A DNA stretch of 64,000 nucleotides, taken from the NCBI GenBank assembly GCA_019925105.1, contig JAHGAU010000012.1, forward strand, positions 744,001 to 808,000. Direction: 5' to 3'. Source of the DNA: Niebla homalea (lineage: Eukaryota; Ascomycota; Lecanoromycetes; Lecanorales; Ramalinaceae). A program made the translations under genes and the position numbers. Below the pieces are notes generated by a model that worked only from the letters and a program-made list of their open reading frames with translations, had not been told where the DNA came from and did no database searches. Shown one piece after another: positions 10,421 through 21,438 of this stretch (positions are counted from its first letter, which is position 1; every line of letters starts with the position of its first letter).

Positions 10421-12397
10421 ATGTGGGGACCGTCAACATTGATACTCATTCTGTTCCTATGTCTTGCAGTATATAAATTCTTTACTTCCCAGCGACGGCG
10501 CAAGCAACACAACGCAGAAGCCACTCGCCGGGGATGTGCGCCATGCCCTTTGCTGCCCAGCAAGGACCTTCTAGGGATCACCAGGTTTCGAGAATCGATA
10601 AGAGCCACGCGCGAAGATCGAGGTCCAAAGTATGTCGTTGACGAGATGGATGCAATGGGCAAAGACGTCCATACTGCTCAAGTGCGCCTGCTCGACTACG
10701 ACCTCAATGTAACTCGCGACCCGGAGAATGCGCGGGCAGTCTTTTCGACCCATTCTGCAGACTTCGACATTGGCGTACACCGAACCCAAAGCTGGAAACC
10801 CCTGCTTGGCGTGGGTATCTTCACCAGTCAGGGCGAGCAATGGAAGCATTCGCGCGCCCTTGTGAGGCCTCAATTCTCGAAAGAGCAAGTCTCCGATCTA
10901 GATCTGGCCCAGCGACACGCCCGTGACCTTATTGCCAAGGTTCAACCAGGGCCAGATGGCTGGACTGACACCATGCAACTGCAACCGCTGCTGTACAACT
11001 ATGCCGTTGACACCGTGTCAGAGTTCGTGTACGGCTACTCGGTGCATGCGCAGAACCCCAGTGCCCGTGCGCACTTACCAATCACCCCTGGTCTCCCTGA
11101 ACCCAACCTGGAGGAATTGGGGGCCAACTTTGATAAAGGAAAGGCTTGGATCGAGGCGCGCGGCGCATTCTACAAATGGTACTGGCTGATCACATCCAAG
11201 GACTTTGATTACCGCTGCCGGGAAATCCACAAAGTGGTCGATTGGTTAGTTCAAACGCAGCTACACAGAGTGGCCAATAACAGCGAGAAAGGCAATGGCG
11301 GGGATGAGAAGATTGATCTGGAGTCGACGAATGCTTCACCGCGCAAGAAGTTTGTGCTTCTCCATGAACTGGCGAAAATATCGCAGAATCGCCTTGAACT
11401 TCGAAACGAGTCATTGAGCCTTTTGTTCGCTGGCAGAGACACCGTTGGTGCTTTGCTTGGATGGTGCTTCTATTTCCTGGCGCGCCACACTCGCGTGTAC
11501 GACAAGCTGCGCACCATCATCATCACGCATTTCGGCAAGGCCACAGACGGCGAAATCACGTTTGCGCAGATCAAGGCTTGCCGCTATCTCGAACATGTCA
11601 TCAATGAAGCCTTCCGCGTTGCGGCCCCTATCCCCTTGAACGACCGTGTCGCGGTCAGAGATACGACCTTACCTCGCGGAGGAGGTCCGCAAGGTGACCA
11701 GCCTATTTTTATCCCCAAAGGCCGCCAGGTGTTGATCGCCACATACGCAATGCAACATCGCGCCGACCTCTGGGGCGACGACGTCGAGGATTTCCGGCCC
11801 GAGAGGTGGGACGACGATGGTGGGAGGAAGACCGGCTGGGAATTCATCCCCTTTGGCGGTGGACCTCGCCGGTGTCCCGGCAGTAAGTTCAACTTTTATT
11901 TGAAATCGGCGAGCCAGGGTGCATGCTATTGCAAAGTGGGCCTTTCATCATCCTGACCCTCCCCGCCCTATCCGTCCATCCCGCCGTTACGTACCAGCTA
12001 CTTTGAGTCGGGAAGTCGCACGTGGGTGCACAAGGATCACCTATGATTGGGGGGGAAGTCATTATGTAACGAAAATTATTCGTGCATTGGCGCGATGGCG
12101 CGATTGATGGTGTGAGCAGCAAATAGTGCACCTCTATTTTGACGTCCTTTCTTCCTGATCTCTTTGACCGCGTTTTTTGACCCGAAAATTAATCCCTTTG
12201 GTGAGACTGACACTGACATCGGGTTTGCAGAGCAATTCGCCCTTATGGAGAGCTCGCTTCTCCTCGTGCGGTTCCTGCAGCGCTTCGACAAACTGGAGAA
12301 TATGGAGGATCCGGCCGCTCCGATTCTTTTGCGACACCAGATTGAGAACAGGAGTGGCTCCGGTGTGTTGTGCAGATTTCATGAAGCCGAGTCGTGA
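10421..12397 (+). CDS. Cytochrome P450, CYP52-like (alkane/fatty-acid hydroxylase type)
   Basis: Exons 10421-11882 and 12231-12397 encode 542 aa. An N-terminal membrane anchor (LILILFLCLAVYKFF) is followed by the P450 fold: an I-helix motif FAGRDTVGALLGW around residue 336-348, the K-helix ExxR as EAFR (about 395) and the haem loop FGGGPRRCPG with the ligand Cys485. The intron follows that loop directly. Joining across it gives CPGKQFALMESS, the sequence expected after the Cys ligand, so the splice is secure despite the intron length of 348 bases, several times longer than most introns in this window. CYP52 and related families hydroxylate n-alkanes and fatty acids at the terminal carbon at the ER membrane; the substrate here is inferred from family only. 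It is convergent with the MFS gene to the right. Confidence 0.88.
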
Positions 12398-12667
12398 ATT
12401 GCCGAGCGTCGAATGAGGCGCCACGAAGGAGTACATTGATCGGAGCATCTCCACGGCCATAGGGTAGCCATAGAATGATAGGAGTATTCTGCACACCAAA
12501 TTGCCCCCCCCCCAAAAAAGCATCACTACTGATACCTGCGTGCCGAAAAGATTAAATGTTGCGTTCGTATATTCCACAATTGAATTGCAATTTAATATTT
12601 CTACGTGTCCAAATGCAGATTCCGTTACCGGTAAAATTACTCCAACTCAACCTTTGGGGTATTATCC

Positions 12668-14869
12668 CTATCCTTCACTCATGACTGACAGTCGTCGCTT
12701 TGCTGCTCCAAGATCACGTCTACCGGAGGGTGAAGGTGACGGTGGCGGAGAAGGCTCCTGGACCATTTGCAAGGACGTCCTAGCAGTCTCGAAGCTGCCT
12801 CTCGATCTGTCGCTTACATCTATCCTCCTTACTTCCTCGCTACGTCTCATGGACCGATACGTGCTTTCACCCACACTGAAGAATTCCGTTGCACCCGGTC
12901 CAATGGCCGCTTCCAAAGCCACTTTCTTCGTCCTCACACTCCTCCACTCTAGGCCAAGAGCCGCAATGAATGAAAGACCAGCGAGGGGTATTGCTGCGAT
13001 GAGGACCTTCTGCAGAGCTGAATTATAGACGGTGAGTAGGGCCGGAAGTGAAGCCTTGGGAACAAACTCCCGGAACTCGGTCGCTCCAGCGGCAATGACG
13101 CGCTTGACATCCACGCCAGGGAGCTCGGCCTGCATCAGGCGGTTTTGCAATATGTTGTTACCGACGGAAATGAAGACGGCTCCACCCAGGCTTTGCATGC
13201 TGACTATGGCCGCGATGCCGACAGGTATTTGGTCGAGTCTGAGCACCGTCTGCACGGCGATGACACCTTGCTGAATAGCCATCCCCATCCCGGCCGATGT
13301 CACGATTTGATAGCCAACCCATTGGCCGACGCTGGCTTCCACCTGGAGTGAAGATAAGAGGCCACAGCCTACTGTACCGATCGCAGATCCAACGATTGCT
13401 GGAGGAGCAAAATAGCCTACTTTGCTCACGAGAGTGCCGGCGAAGACTGAGAAAAGGGCGTTGGCTGCCATGTAAGGGATGAGGTCGACGCCGGAACGGA
13501 CGGCAGTGGCTCCTTTGATAGCCTGAAACCAGATGGGGAGATAGTAGGAATGCACGAGGATCATGCCGTACATGAAGAATGCAGCCAGGCTGGAGACTGC
13601 TACGCTACGTTGCAAGATGATTGAACCTGGTAGGAGCGCTCTATCACCCTGACGCCATTGCCAAAGAACGAAAATGATGGCGAATAACCCTGCACCGATA
13701 AGGAGACCGATGATCTTGGAGTTTTGCCATGGTATGTCTGAAGCGTTAAGTTGGAGGGCGAGGAATAGCATTACCGAGGCGATTATGAGGATGAGATTGC
13801 CGATTATGTCAAGGTTCAGCACCTTCTGCTTGAAGGAGGCAGGCTTGTTTTCTTCGGCGTCTCTATGCGGGTTGAAGAAGAATATCATGGCAATCACGGT
13901 GGCACCGCCAACAGGCAGGTTGAAGTAGAAGCTGCCAACTCTTCAGCACATAGCAAACATACCTTGGAGTAGAATTCTTACCACCACCTCCATGTCACAT
14001 CTTGAGTAAAGGTACCCCCAAGAAGAGGCCCAATGACCGCGCCAACTCCGAACATCATCCCCACCAGTGCAGTGAAGACAGGTCTCCTTTGCAAAGGCAC
14101 GGCATGCGCACTGATCACGAAAGAGCCAGTCAGAATTCCCGCACTCCCCCAACCGGCGATGGCTCTCCCTATAATGAGAGCCATCGAATTTGGTGCAATG
14201 CCGCAGACTAGACTCCCAAGCTCAAATATTGCGAGCGCAGTGAGAAAGGACCACTTGATATTGAACATTGTAAAGATCCTTCCATACAATGGCTGCAATG
14301 CTCCGGCGGTGAGAAGATATGCGCTACCGTACCAACCAACATCGTTATAAGAGTCGAAGTCGTCAGTTATGCGGGGAATAGCCTAAGTCAAATGGTTAGG
14401 GTCTCATTCGAGAATCAAAGCTGCGGGTGAGCCGTACAGTTGCAACGATCGTCCGATCCAATGACACCAAGAACACCGATGCGCAGATACCAAAAGACAG
14501 GATGGCGAGGGTAATGGGACCCGGATACTCTTGCGGATCCTCGGCTCTTTCTACGCGATGTACCTTCTGCCGCCGTGCCCTTGCATGTTTGATGGGCTCA
14601 AAGGCAGAGTGATGAGCCCTTGGTCGAGTGTCGGTGTTTGCTGTGGTCGGCCGCGACGTAAAGAGTGAATGGTCTCGGGGAAAGCTTCGAGCGGTAGCTG
14701 TAGGAGGAGGAGATGCTAGTGAAGCAGCTCCGACGCTGCTCGACTTGTCTAGATAGGCTTGATATTCGGAGGTTTCATCCAACGCAGGGGTAAGAGTTGT
14801 TTCACTGTTTCCCTTAGACTGACGCTTGGAGGCTGATGCAGCTCTTGACGTTCTGTTTGAAGGAGACAT
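12668..14869 (-). CDS. MFS drug:H+ antiporter, DHA2 (14-TM) efflux family
   Basis: Three exons, complement of 12668-13931, 13982-14382 and 14438-14869, give 698 aa with introns of 50 and 55 bases. The N-terminal ~110 residues are a Ser/Thr/Arg-rich cytosolic tail. Transmembrane segments begin at ITLAILSFGICASVFLVSLD. The family motif DRTIVATAIPRITDDF forms exactly across the first junction and RWCFYFNLPVGG across the second. The antiporter motif C (GAVIGPLLGG) and motif-A-like Arg-rich loop are visible. DHA2 transporters export drugs, toxins and small organic acids at the plasma membrane. It sits next to a P450, but there is no backbone synthase nearby to mark a classical secondary-metabolite cluster. 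The C-terminal tail is long, basic and Ser-rich. Confidence 0.9.
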
Positions 14870-15581
14870 CTCGCGTCTTGATCAGGGACTGTCGAAAACA
14901 AAATCAGAAGCCCTTTCCTTCAATCAGAAGATGAGCGACAATATTCATGTGCACACGATTTGATTGATCTAGCGGCTACAATCGGAGTTGTATGCCTCGC
15001 TCGATAAGGTTGTCTGACGATCTCGACTTTGGGACAACAATGAAGTGATTGATCAGCGCCAGGAGAGAGATGGACTGGCCAGTAAGATATGAGTGCAAAG
15101 CAGGTCAGCGGCCAATGAATACAACACAAGATGAGTGAGAATCCGGTTGAAAAGCGGCAAGTGAAAGCGGCATGACGAGGCGAGGAGTTAGATCATCTTG
15201 GAGGAAAGGATTGAGAAGAGCAGCGCATGTATGAAGACAAACAGGGAGAACGACAGAGCCAGGAGAAAGTACGATCATGCACTACGATGACTTATCTAAA
15301 CAAGACAATGACTTGCATGCTACTTGCAGATCTTCGCCAAATACCTCGGTCATTGCGTGGACCATACTGATGGATGTGCAGCATTGTAACAATAATAAGG
15401 AAAGAAATTCGGCTTGGGCGTGGAAGCAGTTGGTTGGTTTTGAAAATTGAGAGGAAATACATTACAAGTGTCATATATCTTAGGGTCTTGACCCTTGAGC
15501 GGGACCGAAGATCCTCCGTTGAGGGCTCCGATCATCTAGATCACGGCGAATATTCACCATTGATAGCAGCTAGGCAAATAG
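14870..15581. other. Intergenic region upstream of the DHA2 transporter
   Basis: About 0.7 kb between the transporter start and the stop of the next gene on the same strand. It should contain the transporter promoter. I see no gene and no clear site. Confidence 0.5.
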
Positions 15582-16804
15582 CTAATAGGTGACCCAAGGA
15601 AACCACCATAGGTCACTATGTTTACCCAGCGCATCCGCTTCCGCCGTAAATTTTCCTGCTAAGCCATCAAGACTCCCAAGTTTTTGAGCGAGGTCCATTC
15701 CTTTGGCGCGCTCTTCTTCCACCTTGGCCCATGTCCAAATGGCCGCCTTTTCATTTGCGGTGCTCTTGGGAGAGCCGTCTCGAGACTCGAGCCGTCTTTG
15801 CTCAGGTGCTGGACTTATAAAATTGCGCATGGCTTCGCAGACAAAGTCAAGATTCTCGAAAAATCTGAAGGGAATATCAAAAATCTCCTGGGCGATCTGT
15901 CTTTTGCGTGGAGCGGGAAATGCCTGGCTCTGTAACAAAGCCTCGCCTTCTGGCCGTGGAGGTAAAAGTCCTGATGCCTGTAACATGATCTCCGGAGGGA
16001 TGGTCAACCTTCCCTTTTTGAAGACGAGTTTGCTGATAGCTGAGGCGATGACGGCATCCTCCTTGTTATCAACATGCCGTGTGCCACCATTGTCATTCTT
16101 CTGTTTTGGATACATTGAAAAGTGTCTGGGTCTCACCTTGCCCTTGCGGACGAAGTGAGTCACCATGTAAAGCCATTTCCGGTCCCAAGAAAGGACCCGG
16201 GTCCAAATTTCATATTTCTCGAAAGGGTTGATTTCTTGCCTGAAGGAGCAGGCTACACCTCCCAGGGCCACTCCAAAAGCATGGGTTCCTCCACCAATCA
16301 TTCCCTGGCCCTTGCTTTTTCTCGCTTGCTCTATGCCCGCAGCGAACAAGGTACAGATCAGGTGAGTCCGTGCAATATCAACGTCTTGAAAGTAGGTGGA
16401 ATTCGATTCTGCGGATAGCATGTCAGCGTCAGGATACAAATGTATTTGCCCTGGGGGCCTCACTGTGCATATTATAGTCAAGTTCCATCATGGAGCCATG
16501 TGACTCCGTGATGAGTGGCTGAAATAGGTGGACTGGAGTCACAGGAACTCGAGACCGCTCGGAGCGTAGAACAAACCGGAAGGCATTCAGCAAACGCATC
16601 TAGACGCCTGTGAGAGATGCTCGGCCGCTTTTGGCAGGGCCAAGTACTTACGTGCCATATCAAGGGTAAGTTCTTCAAGTTTAAAAGCAGGAGAGCGACA
16701 ACGAGAATTTTCCATAATAAAGAGAATGGTAACATGTCAATTGTGAAGCCATCAACTGCTGATTTGAAAGGCATGAGCCCTGAAACAAAGACAGTCGCAG
16801 CCAT
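15582..16804 (-). CDS. THEM6-like thioesterase-fold membrane protein
   Basis: Exons (complement) 15582-16408, 16464-16599 and 16652-16804 give about 371 aa with introns of 55 and 52 bases. An N-terminal hydrophobic segment (LLWKILVVALLLLNLKNLPLIWH) is followed by the 4HBT-like hot-dog domain of the THEM6 family: ELDYNMHKSNSTYF is formed across a splice junction, then VDIARTHL, CSFRQEINPFEKYEIWTRV and LSWDRKWLYMVTHF. In the second junction the acceptor is CTAG directly before ATGCGT; the nearer CACAG would bring in a stop. In fungi such proteins are often labelled capsule or thioesterase superfamily; activity is unproven. The start codon is uncertain: ATGs at 16804, 16777 and 16738 are all in frame. 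The C-terminal 150 residues are less conserved. Confidence 0.8.
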
Positions 16805-18335
16805 TTTCTTAGGCAAGAAGGGGTTATATGTCAGTAACTCGACGGTGAGCAACCACCACAACACCGCGAGGATTGCAGAATGAAACACTTGTTGACATGT
16901 ACCAATTCCTGAGCTAGTGCGTTACTTTACGTGAAAATATCGCAAGTACGAGCGACGACCAGCACCACGCCAAACAGTGCCATGGCAATCTGCCAAAATA
17001 CAGCTGATTGGGAGATGATCGCCCCCTCCAGCGACTGCCGAATGATGGCGCTGTATTCGATTTGATATCAAAGCAATTCTCTTACAAATGATGTCAAATT
17101 CAATGTGATCCGCTTTGTCAGATCAAGCCACCTGGATGCGAGTACTTTCCATGCCAAGAAGATATCGTGGCATTCTGGTCGCCAATCAAGCAGCGGTCTA
17201 CGGAAACCAACAGCCCGCGCCCCTATCCGCAAACGCGGGCCTAGATTTGCCGGTAAGATGCAGCCTATAAACTACTCTGAAAACGAACTACCGAAGAAAA
17301 AGGGAGCCACCTTATCGTTCTTTCGTCTGTTGGCAACGTACCGTTGGAAGGTTGGACTGCTGCGCATACCGAGTACATCATTGCGACTGGAGGGAGTAAT
17401 TACAGTACTTCAGGGCGGAAACTGGACTCACTGCCAGCAAAGAGGGCAAGTTTAATGCAGTCACCGCAAAGTCCCCGACGTGACAAGTTCTAGCACTTAT
17501 CATTGGTAGATTTCACCCATTACAGCACGCATTGCGGCATTCCCCACTTTATTTTTACAACCCATGTGCCCTCCGCCTGCCTTCGAGCTACCGTATGGTG
17601 CGTCTGCAACGAACGATCAAAGCGATCAAAGCCAGACTCTAGTGCTGGAACCTTCAGCGGCCATGCAAGGTTTTGGACCATCCAACAGCATGCATCATCA
17701 GTGTTTCTCGATCCGAGCAGGAGTGGGTCGGCACCTACCATTTTCAGCGTTCTGGAGACCTGTACCAAAGAGGCGGGTCACTTCTTGGATCGTACTTATT
17801 CCCTTGCAGGCGTTCAAGCCGGCTACACGTTCCGATTGAGTCATACTCTCGTCTTCCCGTTTGGATCCTTCTACGTGGGTCTCCTTAATGTGTCGAAGAG
17901 GAAAAACCACCGATGTAATGCCAAATTTGGGACTGGATCTGGCTCATTCTCGCCTATTAGGAAATGACCCTTGTCTATATTGATTCGTCGATCAAAGCGA
18001 GAGGTTGGCCTATGCACCACGTACATTCGATCATCAAACAATTTGCCTCTTTGATCATATGCTGCGAATCGCCTAGCTCTATGTGGGTATGCAGCGTTAC
18101 ATGGGGGCTTGACGCCAAGGCCTCAACATAATGGCAAAAGCAAGACTTGCGACAGCGTGGCTTCGACGGAGCTTTCTGTGTTGCTGATCTTGCATTGCGT
18201 GGCATGTCAAGATGCAGACCAGCTAGCTCTCTCAGCTCCTCTCGATAAAGACCTGACAAAGACCTGACAACGTTCCCTTCATTACTCTTGACACCCCATC
18301 ACATTGGCACATTGTACGGTTCCCTCCTAATAATC
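16805..18335. other. Gene-free region between THEM6-like and elongase genes
   Basis: About 1.5 kb between two divergent genes. The largest open frame (154 codons, 17503-17967, +) overlaps other open frames on both strands and resembles no known family, so I do not call it. The ends must hold the promoters of the two flanking genes. No repeat seen. Confidence 0.45.
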
Positions 18336-19547
18336 ATGTCGTCTCACTACGGGTCTCAAGTTCCTCTCCAAGCCGGATCCGTGCAATTTGGCCAGCTGTC
18401 ACCATGGCAAATAATGAACAGGATCTGGGTATCTGCAAAAGGCTACCCAGCAGATTCTTTAGACATCAGTCCAGAATCCAAGACCCCCATGCTGTCCATG
18501 ACATCAACGTTGGCATTCTTGGCCACCTACTACACGATCATCTTCACTGGTCGTGAATTGATGAGGAGCAGACCGGCTTTTGAACTGAAAGATCCTTTCC
18601 TTGTGCACAACTTCTACTTGACCGCCATCAGCGGCATACTTCTCGTCCTGTTTGTGGAACAGCTTGCCCCAACCATATGGAAACACGGTCTTTTCTTCAC
18701 AATCTGTGATCAAGGAGGCTGGACCGGACCATTGATTACCTTGTACTACGTAAGGCACCAATCAAATCAACACATCTGAAGTTTGGAGCTCATATGGCGT
18801 AGCTCAATTACCTGACCAAGTACCTTGAGCTTCTTGATACTGTTTTCCTAGTGCTGAAGAAGAAGCCTCTAAGTGAGTGCAGTCGCGCAGAGTCAAGACG
18901 TTCACTAAACGCCAACAGCCTTTCTCCATTGCTACCATCATGGCGCCACGGCTTTCCTTTGCTACACCCAGCTGAAAGGACACACTCCCGTGTCCTGGGT
19001 GCCGATCACCCTCAACCTCATCGTGCACGTGGTCATGTATTTCTACTATTTCCAGGCCGCCCGGGGTATTCGCATCTGGTGGAAGGAATGGATCACGCGA
19101 CTCCAGATTGCTCAATTCGTCCTCGATCTAGGTAGGATCCAGGTCCATCAGTTGTGCCCAGTGTTGACTAGCAAAGGCTTTGTATATTTCTGCACATACA
19201 ATTATTACGTCGCGGCATATTTCCATGGACTCCCCCATGTTGGTACGTGTAAAGGCGAGCCATATGCAGCCTTCACAGGATGTGCTGTCCTGAGCTCGTA
19301 CCTTGTCCTCTTCATCTCTTTCTACGCCGCAACATACAAAAAGGCAAGCAAGAGGCAAAAGCGATCTTTGAGCAACGCAGCGACGAATATTCCTCGACAG
19401 GCTGCCATCGATCTTAAGAACACCAAACTACCGACTGCGTCAGAAACGTCGGACGCAGCTTCTGAAGCGCTTCACAAAGCCGAGGATTTGGTGAAAGCTG
19501 CAGGTAATCACATGCATGAGATTGCGTTCCGGGGTGGAGAGCACTAA
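18336..19547 (+). CDS. ELO-family very-long-chain fatty-acid elongase (3-ketoacyl-CoA synthase)
   Basis: Exons 18336-18749, 18803-18872, 18919-19131 and 19177-19547 give 355 aa with introns of 53, 46 and 45 bases. ELO enzymes condense malonyl-CoA with acyl-CoA in the ER, the first step of fatty-acid elongation. The diagnostic motifs are KYLELLDTVF and the His box HCYHH (residues about 165-169), which is formed by joining exons 2 and 3. A later motif (TYNYY) and multiple membrane segments follow. The C-terminal ~80 residues are hydrophilic and Ala/Lys-rich rather than the usual short ER-retrieval tail. The last intron is 45 bases, a multiple of three with no stop, so retention would only insert 15 residues. 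Neighbouring P450, thioesterase-like and acyltransferase genes share a lipid theme. Confidence 0.9.
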
Positions 19548-21438
19548 TGAAGAGGCCGGCCAAATGTCGTTAGGCGCGCTTTGATTAGCTGTGCATGAAG
19601 ATACTTCGTCATCCGACCCCGTGGTGTGAAGTATTGGTGAACAATGCAGGATCTGGCAGGTTGTAGATGAAGCGTGTGTTGTTTGAGACTGATATGACCT
19701 ATGGTACATAAGACAATTCACTTCCTGATTCTGCATAGCAAATAAGGATCTTCACTATGCCGCACGTTTGCCATGCAGATGATAAGATTGATTTCAGCTG
19801 TGATTCCTCGCTGTTGGCCATTGTGGCGTCTCCCCTGTTCTCTCACTCTCTATCCGGAGTCCGTTTGAAAAGTTGGAAGCGCCGAAAAGCCGAAGTGTCC
19901 AATTATTGACTGTAGAATTCATGCCGCCTGCATTGACCATGCAAGCCACTTTTGAATGAATGCACCTCGTCTTTGTACGACCTACTTATGATGTTTGGAC
20001 TATAGGCTCTGCAAAAGTTACGTGTTGATTGATTCTGTAAATTGAACAACCTCATTTGAACAGAAGCATTTCCCTTCCCGACGGTAATTTTAAAAAGTCA
20101 TCTGCGTCACCACTGTATATCATATTGGTCCATTGGTGACGAATTGGTGCAAAGTTTGACAAGATGGGTCAGCACAACGAGTGCTTGCGCCTGTTTACTA
20201 AGAACAAGCCATGAGTACGGAGAGTATCTTGTCTGGGAAGGTTGCTCGCAAGAATCTAGGCCACCAAAGAAGGCGGTCCAAAGAAGGCGGTCCAAAGAGC
20301 ATTGCAGGATAAGAAAAAGTCAAACGGCCTCCGACGCAGGGTCGCGTGCCTGGTACATTGAAAGCGTGCTTGAAGGACCCTCCACAAAGAGTGATCCTCC
20401 ACAAAGAGTGATCCTCCACAAAGAGTGATAAGGCTTGTGTTGTTGCGCAATACGCCGTTGAAGCCTGAACCCAGCGGGAATAAGGGACGTACAGGGACAC
20501 TGTCAGTCTCGCATTCATAATACATTTACGGTGATGTCGACCCCAATAGGGACAAATGAGGACTTTTAGGGGTCCACACTCCTGACGGAAGGTTCCTCGC
20601 TTGGCCATGATAGCAATTGCCAGATTGGCTTACCGAGCCTTACTCGTGCGGAACAAAAGATCTGGGACTAGCATGCGCCAAATCCTTGGTCGCCTTTTCT
20701 AAAAACTAGAGCTTCAGCCGTGACAGGGGTACTGAAGTCGTTATGTCTTGGCACCTGAGTATCCTTCTACAACATACGGATTAAATTACGGTGGCATAAA
20801 AGTTCAGCATCGACACTGCTACCCAGAAGTTGGGGCCTATGTGCCAGCCTCGCGGTCATCGACCATGTCTCAAGCTGAAACTCTAGAGTCTCGCAAGCAA
20901 TTGATAGCTCGCCGATGGTGTGTATCCTGGACAAGCCCCCGGCCTTGGCATCTTACTCGTCCACATGGATGGTTGAAGACCATTGATTGCTTAGGGGCAT
21001 ATTCCAAATGCCACGTCTCAAAGATACCTCTTTCGATGGTGTTCCAGCATCATGCAACCGCTCGAATAGGACGATCAGCACCGTTGGCTCGCTTTTGGTA
21101 CGATCAGACTTTCACACGATTGCATGATCGGCCTTAATCTCCTTCCACTTACCATCCTGGGCCTTCATCCTTGCGACGTGGACTCCGGCTCAATTGTATC
21201 CTTGGGCGTTGGCGGTGTCCATATCCGTCATAGTATGTTTGCTGCCTTGAAGCCCATCATCTCTTCGACTAGGTAATTAAGGAGATCACTTGTGCGTCTT
21301 TCTCTAGTGCTGATCGGTGTGAGTTTAATCTCTGTCCTCTCATCTGTACCACCTTCCCTCTTCTCGTTGCACTTCCTCACCTTCTCTACACCTCTCACTT
21401 CTCTCAAGAAACCACCCCATTGTCCTCACAAGCTCCAC
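19548..21438. other. Gene-free region with a short tandem repeat
   Basis: About 1.9 kb without a supportable gene. It contains a duplicated 14-mer (aaagaaggcggtcc, about 20266-20293) and a three-copy 17-bp tandem repeat at 20379-20429. The right end must contain the promoter of the P450 gene starting at 21439. A pyrimidine-rich stretch (tctctcctcatctg-like) precedes that start codon. Confidence 0.5.
20379..20429. repeat. 17-bp tandem repeat, three copies
   Basis: Unit cctccacaaagagtgat occurs three times without mismatch in direct succession. It lies in intergenic DNA between the elongase and the second P450 gene. Confidence 0.9.

Noticed and set aside
16478..16598. Alternative first acceptor (CACAG) in the THEM6-like gene
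   Set aside because: It brings an in-frame TAG into the exon; the CTAG eight bases later gives the conserved sequence.
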